The notes under the pieces were generated by a model. That model ran no database searches. It saw only the letters and a program-made list of their open reading frames with translations, and was not told the DNA's origin. Positions 57,275-64,000 of a stretch of 64,000 nt of DNA are shown here, in pieces. Positions within the stretch are counted from its first letter, which is position 1. Each line of letters opens with the position of its first letter. The position numbers and the translations under genes are program-made. The stretch comes from Thamnaconus septentrionalis. Lineage: Eukaryota > Chordata > Actinopteri > Tetraodontiformes > Monacanthidae. Location of the stretch: positions 24,541,629-24,605,628 of the forward strand of contig CM020505.1 of assembly GCA_009823395.1 (NCBI GenBank). Reading direction: 5' to 3'.

Positions 57275-57420
57275 CTGAATCAGACTGAATCAGACTGGCT
57301 CAGACTCAGACTGAATCAGACTGGCTCAGACTCAGACTGAATCAGACTCAGACTGAATCAGACTGGCTCAGACTCAGACTGAATCAGACTCAGACTGAAT
57401 CAGACTGAATCAGACTCGCC
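57275..57420. repeat. CAGACTGAAT/CAGACTGGCT minisatellite
   Basis: Higher-order array built of CAGACTGAAT (10 bp), CAGACTGGCT and CAGACT units in a changing order, about 145 bp long. Units abut with no spacers, so it is not a CRISPR array. Confidence 0.95.
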
Positions 57421-57689
57421 TCTTTTCTCAGTGTTTTCTCAGTTTTTCTGAGGGAGAGATTTGTTGGGCAACTGCAAGAAAAGGCTTTTTAAGCATTATT
57501 TAATTTGTTTTGTCTGCTAATTTGTTGTTGATGGTAATATTACAGTGGACTTTCTCTTTCAAGCTGATGGGAAAATAATTTAAATCTAAAATGAAGTTTG
57601 AATCATTTGAATGAAGCAGAGTGTCTGGGTGAGAGAGCCGACGGCAGAAGAAACACACAGCTTGGGACAGTGAATGTTGATACACAATA

Positions 57690-57870
57690 TTCTGCATAGC
57701 TCTTTAGATTATTGATCTTTTCCTGGTATTTTGGTTTTTCATTTCTGCCTGTTTGGCATCTGGCTAATGATAATTATTGTGGCTGATGATTATTATTTCC
57801 AAGTTGGTTTCCACTCAGGAACTGTTGTTATTATTTTTAGCAAATATTTTGAATTGAAAAATAAAACAAC
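57690..57870. promoter_or_regulatory. candidate conserved non-coding element
   Basis: Repeat-poor AT-rich block with TAGATTATTGATC, GGCTAATGATAATTATTG, GCTGATGATTATTATTTCC and TTTTTAGCAAATATTTTG. Confidence 0.35.
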
Positions 57871-58063
57871 AGCTGATGAATTAAATGAATGAATTCTTGA
57901 TGAATTAAATTGTGATGCAACTGGTGAAGTTTATCTTTTGCTCACTTTGCTGCCATGAATTATTAATCTGCCCACTGACTCATGAAGCAGCTGACAACTG
58001 TCCACCAATATTTAATTCTTCTCTTCTCATTGTTGCCTGTGCTGCACTTACGCTCTCCTGCTC

Positions 58064-58099
<36 letters not shown>

Positions 58100-58195
58100 C
58101 TCACAGCAGCTCTATCTGTCTGCCTTTAAAGAGTCTGTGAATGATCTTATTTAGTGTGAGCTCATTGCTGCTTTAACCTGGCGGCCACCACACAG

Positions 58196-58198
<3 letters not shown>

Positions 58199-58235
<37 letters not shown>
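58199..58235. repeat. (CTG)12 microsatellite
   Basis: Pure CTG repeat 165 bp before the longer CTG tract at 58400. Confidence 0.97.
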
Positions 58236-58399
58236 ATTAATAATCGCAGGCAGGCAGGAGTGCTGGCAAAGCGCACACACCTTGTCTGCCGCTCCGCTCC
58301 ACTCGCTCGCTATCTCCACACTGCCACCAAAGGAAGGAGCCAGCAAACAGCAGGGGAAGTGTGGCGGAAAATTACACTCTTCATCCGCCTGCCAGAAAC

Positions 58400-58522
<123 letters not shown>

Positions 58523-58608
58523 CGCTGGGCTCCGCTGCTCTGTGAAGATGGAGACAGAGGGAGGACGTTCGAGTCATAATACCCGTGGAGGCAAGGGAGG
58601 CGTGTATG

Positions 58609-58621
58609 TGCATGTGTGTGT

Positions 58622-58682
<61 letters not shown>
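58609..58682. repeat. (GT)n microsatellite
   Basis: About 36 GT repeats with one CTGT interruption. Confidence 0.97.
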
Positions 58683-58684
<2 letters not shown>

Positions 58685-60230
58685 CTAGGTTCTAAGTTTG
58701 GGTGAGATTTAAAATAATAAATGCATCTATTGCAAGACTTTGCAGTGAAGTAGCCTCATGTATTTGATGATCTCAGTAAGACTGATATATTTAGCCTTCT
58801 GTTTACAGTCTCCAGCTAAATGTTGGGTTTCGGCCTCAAACTGATTGCTGTGTTGACCTTCCACATGTTTGAAAGGAATTAAACAAAAGCAATAAGTGAA
58901 AACAGGGTTTTCAGAGGAAACGCCGTGCCCTACAGGGCCTGTTCATGACATCATAAAGGGCTAATTTACAGAGTTTGAGCAGTTTTAGATGTTTTCTTTC
59001 TGAAATGTGAAACTAGACGGAATAAGAAAAAGGCTTTCTTTCCAAATTGTCACCTCGCTAAAATTGTTTTTCCAAAAAAATGTTTTTGTCATTGCAAAAT
59101 TATTTTTTCTTGTAATTTCCAATGATTTTCTGAAAAACTTTAAAGAGGTTGAAGAGATGTCAACGACTCAACAGATTTATTCATATTTCACTCAATTCTT
59201 GAACACATTCTACATCTCCACTGAAATCCCTTATTGTTCTAACTGGGTGAATCTGTGGCGTCATTAGAGAGAAACATCATCTTGACTTCTTGTGGTCCTC
59301 CAACCTCCAGGGGTCAGCAGACCATCTGACTGTCTGGCTTCTCCTCAACCCGGTGATTCAGGGAGGAAGAAGCAGCAGGAGAAGACAACCTCCTCCTCCT
59401 TGTCCTCCTCCTCTTCCTCCTCCTCCTTCTCTTTCTCCAACCAAGAGAGCCGAGTTAATCAAGTCGACAAGGAGACGCTGCTCAACATGGAGGAGGAGGA
59501 GGAGGAGGAGGAAGAGCGCAGGGAGCCACTGCTGGTGTTCCTTTAGCAAGCACTCTCCAGTCTCAATCCATCCATCCATCCAACCATAAGCTTTAATTTG
59601 TACACCGCTAAATCCCAGCCACAGGCGTCCTGAAGTGTCTTTGCACTATCAGGAGAAAACCATCTGATCCTCCAGAGCAGCAGGGGGCGACAGTGGTCAG
59701 GAACGCTGCACTGTAGGAAGAAACCTGGAGCACATCCAGACTCTAGAGGTCAGAGGTCATCTGCTTTGACCAGTTGGAGTGAATGAGATGCAACAAATAG
59801 AGAGAGAGAGAGAGATAAACATTGAAATAGACTTAAATGTGTCAGTTTTTTTGTTGTTGTTTTTTTACTACTGTCCACTTAGAAAGTGTTTGTCCTAATT
59901 GGACCGGTTCCATGGGCGCTTCTGCCAGCAGGGGGTGTTTGTTTTATGCACCGAGTGAGAGTGGTAGCAGGCAGCAGGCGGGTGGGGACTGGAGGACGTG
60001 TGTTTCCCTGCGCAACGTCTTGCCAGCGAGCTGCACTAACATCCATCTTCTGCTGAAACAGCCGCAGGCCTGCAGGAGTGAGTTTCCTCCCAGCTGAAAT
60101 ATCACTGATCACTGTGGAGAGCAGCAGCAGCTTCTCATCTTCTCTCAGCCAATCACAGAGCAGCTGGCCTCCACCGGCTGCATGAGGGAAATGACACGCT
60201 TTGAAAAAAGAGCAGCAATTCCAAGCCAGA
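58683..60230. other. intergenic, nothing recognised
   Basis: No gene was recognised. CCT/GGA-rich stretches occur at 59385-59440 and 59487-59513, and a (GA)n at 59799-59814. Confidence 0.5.
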
Positions 60231-60397
60231 GAGTTCATATGAGGAGGAGGAGGAGTAAGAAGGGGAGGAAGAGGAGGATGAAGAGGAGGAGGAGGAGCGC
60301 GGCAGGAGAGAGAGATTGGGGGGAAAATGAGAATGCTGGTGACCCTCCAGGCTGCAGCCGTTCATTTCCTGTCACCATTGAAACCTTCCTTATCTTG

Positions 60398-60433
<36 letters not shown>

Positions 60434-61020
60434 ACCCCACTCCCCTCCTCCTCTTCCTCCTCTTCCTCCTCCTCTTCGCCCTTTCTTTGTTGTATTTCTG
60501 TCCTTGCCCTGACACGCACCCTCTCCTCCTCCCTCCTCCCTCCCTCCGCCCTCCCTCTCTTGTTCCACACCAGTGGCTGCCCCCCTCTCACCCACCCCCT
60601 CCCCAGCCCCACCCCACCCCAGTTCCGCTCGGCCGCCCTCCCCTTAATTACCATGTATTCTTCTTTAGCTAATAAAAAACGCTGATGAAACTGATTGCAT
60701 GGAGCAAAGCTTCATTCTGGAGCTGGATTTAGAGAGAGTGGGGGGGGGGAGAGAGGGAAGGATGGAGTGAGGGTGGGAGGGAGGGAAGGATGGCGGGAGG
60801 AAGCGGGTGACATTGGGAGAAAAGGAAATAAAAGAGGAGGAGATGGTCGGCAGAGGAGGAGGAAGAAGAAAAAAGAGCTAGAGACAAAAAAGGAGAAAGG
60901 GAGGAGATGGAAGGAGAGAGTGGAAGTGATGGATGGAAATAAAAGGAGGAGGAGGGAGAAGAGGAGGAGGTGGAAGAGCAAGAAGGGTAGGAGGAGGTGG
61001 AGAAGGAGGAGCAGTTGCAG
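60231..61020. repeat. polypurine/polypyrimidine region
   Basis: AGG-rich purine stretch (60240-60310), CT repeat (60395-60429), CCT/TCC pyrimidine stretch (60440-60640), then another long purine-rich stretch (60729-61000) on the same strand. The strand asymmetry switches twice. A short repeat-free block with CTTAATTACCATG and GCTAATAAAAAACGC lies between (60640-60710). Confidence 0.85.
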
Positions 61021-61047
61021 TAGCAGTAGGAGGAGCAGCAGGAGGAG

Positions 61048-61612
61048 CAGTGGTTTGGGCAGTCACCATGATGTTGTCTCTGTTGTTGTTTGGTCGGAGA
61101 TGCTGGAGGAGCAGTAGGAGAAGGTGGAGGAGGAGCAGCGGCAGCAGGAAGTGGAGGAGGAGCAGTAGGACGAGGTGGCGGGAGGAGCAGTAGGAGGAGG
61201 TGGAGGAGCAGTAGGAGGAGCAGCAGGGGGAGCAGTGGTTTGGGCAGTCACCAGGATGTTGTCTCTGTTGTTGTTTGGTCGGAGATGCTGGAGGAGCAGT
61301 AGGAGGAGGTGGAGGAGGAGCAGCGGCAGCAGGAGGTGGAGGAGGAACAGTAGGAGCTGTAGGAGGAGCAGCAGGGGGAGCAGTGGTTTGGGCAGTCACC
61401 AGGATGTTGTCTCTGTTGTTGTTGGGTCAGAGATGCTGGAGGAGCAGTAGGAGGAGGTGGAGGAGGAGCAGCGGCAGCAGGAAGTGGAGGAGGAGCAGTA
61501 GGACGAGGTGGAGGAGGAGCAGTAGGAGGAGGTGGAGGAGCAGCAGGGGGAGCAGTGGTTTGGGCAGTCACCAGGATGTTGTCTCTGTTGTTGTTTGGTC
61601 GGAGATGCTGGA
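61048..61612. repeat. tandem repeat of about 150-185 bp, four copies
   Basis: The landmark CAGTGGTTTGGGCAGTCACC starts at 61048, 61233, 61381 and 61553, giving periods of 185, 148 and 172 bp. Each landmark is followed by ATGATGTTGTCTCTGTTGTT or a one-base variant, then TCGGAGATGCTGGA or TCAGAGATGCTGGA. The spacing varies because an inner GGAGGAGCAGTA-type short repeat expands and contracts. Confidence 0.95.
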
Positions 61613-62520
61613 GGCCCTGAGGGAACTTCCTCATCTTATCAGCGTCAGCAGATGCCTGGCAACTCTTCCTCATTACTGGCTCTCAGTGATCGATTGCTCC
61701 TGCCTGACTCTCCCTCCCAGCCACACACACTCCCTCCCTCTCGCTGCACTGAGCCCCGCTCGCATCAAACACACTTTCAACTCCTCAATACACAATTTGC
61801 CCCCAGCCCCACCCCACCCCCTCCTTTCATGAGAATGAAGTCACTCCAGCCATGTAATTGTAGTTTTCAGCCGCAGCGACGGAGGTTCAGAGTGAGATTG
61901 AATTCAGGCTTCCTTCTTCTTCAAGTCGTCTGAGAGGAACCTAAACATCTGCTGCTGCTGCTGCTGCCATTGCAGCTTGGTAGCGCCTCAGTGTGGGTGG
62001 AGTCACCACAGCAGGGCGGGGCTGGAAGTCCCTGCGTGTCCCTGCACTCACATGTTTTACTGTTTGTGTTGACCAAGATTTAAAATGTGTGAAATCTTCT
62101 TCTTCTTCGCTCTTCTTCTTCTTAGCAGTTGTAGTTCAGCAAAGCTGAATGTTGCCCATTGCGTTGCCATGTCCAGTGTGTGAGAGCTGCAGCAGTGTCA
62201 CTGGAGCTGCATGACAAACAGCTGCAGTTCAGCAAAGTCACCATGAATGGGTAGAAATCTGTTTCCTCCTGCTTCTCGCCGCTGCCTCGTGTTTTCAAAC
62301 ACCACAAAGTCTTTTTATTTTGCACTTTGCGCCAAATATGAATGTCAAACTACAAAATAACCTCCCATTTGTGTAATTACCAGTGATAGTGTGACCTGCG
62401 GCCTTTGCAGCCACTGCTACAGTGTGTGTGCTTGCAGAGCCATTAGCAGCAACAGTGTTGCACAACAACAGGCTGTGTGCCATTACTGGCTGGCTGTCCT
62501 GTTCCCTCACCTCTCCTCAG
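61613..62520. other. intergenic, nothing recognised
   Basis: No gene was recognised. A short CTG repeat lies at 61951-61968 and a TTC repeat at 62096-62124. Confidence 0.5.
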
Positions 62521-62680
62521 TGAACACTGAGAAACCCTGCGAGGCGTCCGCCCCATTTACATGTTAATGTTTGCAATTTGTAAACATAAATTGAAAATGT
62601 CAGAAGCTCAATAGCTAAATGGAGATAAGTAAACGCATTATTTAAACACCGCGGCCACTTCAAGTCCGACACCCGCTCGG
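62520..62680. promoter_or_regulatory. candidate conserved non-coding element
   Basis: Repeat-free block with CATTTACATGTTAATG, GCAATTTGTAAACATAAATTG and ATAAGTAAACGCATTATTTAA (forkhead- and homeodomain-like words) followed by CACCGCGGCCAC. Confidence 0.35.
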
Positions 62681-63165
62681 CAGGGGGGAAAAAAGAGGAA
62701 AATTAATAGGTAGCGAAGGATGAAGAGGAGGAAGACAAAAGGATTGGAGAGAGAAAAAAGAGAAGGGGAGGACAGGGTCGCTTTAATTCGCACAGCACGT
62801 ACTTGGTGAGGGGGTGAGACGATGAGGTTTGTGATGAGAGGCGGCAGAGTGACAGCGGGGAGGGCAGAGGGGACGGCGGGATGAGCCGAGGAGAAGAAGA
62901 CAACTATTATCTCTGGCTGCTTCCAGGAGCTCCCACACACACCAGCACCAGCGCCAAGCAACCGCCTCCTTCCTGGGGACCGCTGCACGCCTCGGCCTGA
63001 GATGTGCTCATGCTCCAGCAGTTGGCGCCGGTGTCTCTTCCTGTCAAAGGTGCCAAAGCAGGCCAGTCAGCACAGGAGGTGCAGAACCTGAGCAGAAAAC
63101 TCGTCAGTGAAGTGAGGGGACATCAGCAGCAGCGGGAAGCTGGAGGAGGTGAGATCCACTTTCAG

Positions 63166-63255
63166 AAGATCCAGTGTGGAACATTTGGCTTGATGGATGA
63201 TTTTTATATTGGTAAACACTCAACATACTGCTTATAAATACATGAATAATACTGG
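63166..63255 (+). mobile_element. fragment of AGGTCCAGTGTG-family element
   Basis: Begins AGATCCAGTGTGGAACATTTG and keeps TTGGTAAACACTCAACATAC and AAATACATGAATA, then diverges. It matches the left 90 bp of the copies at 17220 and 26897, so only the left end remains. Confidence 0.65.
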
Positions 63256-64000
63256 CGACTGAGTGAAGACCCAGTGGCTTTTTGAAAAAGTGTGTTCCTC
63301 CAGTGAACCACTGGCTGCTGCTGCTGGTTGCAACAACATTTCAATCTTTAGCTGTTGTGTGTTTCAACTGAGACTACTGGAATATGTTTTGACCTTTAGT
63401 TTTATGGAATGAAGTGCTCGTCAAGATTAGACTGTTTTCTCACATACATGCACAGTGAATAGTATAGCACAGTGTGTCAAAGTATCAATGATTCATGTGT
63501 CAAACAGCCAAAGCTGGTGGGTTTTTCTCTCGTGTGTTCTGACTGTTTCATTCTCTCACTGAATTTGTAGCCTGGTGCCACTGATACAGGAGTTCTTGAG
63601 GGTTATCTTCAGTACTGTAACAAGGTTGTGATGAAAATACTCCCTGTTTGTGTGTCATTTATTCACAATCCAGTCTTTTAGTTTTACAGGAAGATTTTAT
63701 TTTATGGCCAACTTTCTTCTTGTAGTTGAGTTTTGCATGGCAGACGATGATTACTGCGGCTTCATCAGGTGTTTTACTGTCAGTTAATGAACCCGCTGTG
63801 CAGTATGTGTCAGACTCTTGAGTAAGATTCACTTATATTTGGCATTTCACAGTATGTAGTCTTCAGTCAGGTGCAGGTACGCTGACGACAGGCTGATTTC
63901 TGCTCCAAAACATGAGGTTGTTATCCACTGGGCCGCCTCCTTCCCTGTAGAACACAGATACACGGTTGTACCCACATTATGATGATGAGCGTTTGGGCGA
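63256..64000. other. right edge of window, nothing recognised
   Basis: No coding exon, repeat family or clear regulatory block was recognised in the last 745 bases. Confidence 0.5.

Noticed and set aside
57275..57420. Possible CRISPR-like array
   Set aside because: Units abut directly without unique spacers, and the DNA is vertebrate; it is a minisatellite.
60878..61399. Pro/Ala-rich 173-codon minus-strand frame
   Set aside because: Arises from the GGAGGAGCAG minisatellite; no start context, no homology, copies vary in length.

Overview
The window is eukaryotic nuclear DNA, almost certainly from a ray-finned (teleost) fish. The protein-coding parts are split into many exons with GT-AG junctions. 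The proteins are vertebrate-type. The DNA between exons is full of dinucleotide and trinucleotide microsatellites, short retroposon tails ending in TGAATGAA and short inverted-terminal-repeat elements of the kind common in percomorph fish. No bacterial, viral or plasmid features were seen, and species cannot be named from the sequence alone.

Left third (about 3.8-28 kb) holds the two well-resolved genes. slc12a4 (K-Cl cotransporter KCC1) runs on the plus strand in 24 coding exons from 3961 to 19773. All exon phases close and give a complete 1090-residue protein. Facing it tail to tail on the minus strand is a dipeptidase 2/3-like gene (dpep2-like) in 10 coding exons from 27975 down to 22818, giving a complete 424-residue GPI-anchored zinc dipeptidase. 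Human SLC12A4 lies beside DPEP3 and DPEP2 on 16q22.1, so this is a retained neighbourhood with changed relative orientation.

Middle and right (28-64 kb) is gene-poor. The only clear gene is rpp25 on the minus strand at 37172-37822, an Alba-domain subunit of RNase P/MRP whose first coding exon or start codon is not resolved. A possible CpG-type promoter with a perfect NRF1 palindrome sits at 29.9 kb, followed by a plausible spliced exon at 30.5 kb. The rest alternates between microsatellite-rich DNA and repeat-poor blocks that read like conserved non-coding elements. These blocks are at 33.9-35.6, 36.3-36.6, 38.2-38.5, 39.3-39.4, 44.3-44.7, 46.6-46.9, 47.6-48.3, 48.8-49.0, 50.5-51.0, 57.7-57.9 and 62.5-62.7 kb. 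This layout resembles a regulatory landscape of a developmental gene lying outside the window, but that is inference.

The most distinctive signals are in non-coding DNA. They are an unusually large family of CTG/CAG tracts (one about 350 bp, one folded into a near-perfect CTG/CAG palindrome), a (UG)50 tract directly upstream of a catalytic dipeptidase exon's acceptor, a (TTC)26 tract filling most of a 133-bp slc12a4 intron, retroposon copies with intact target-site duplications, and a 150-185 bp tandem repeat at 61 kb. I did not find a convincing new multi-gene system.
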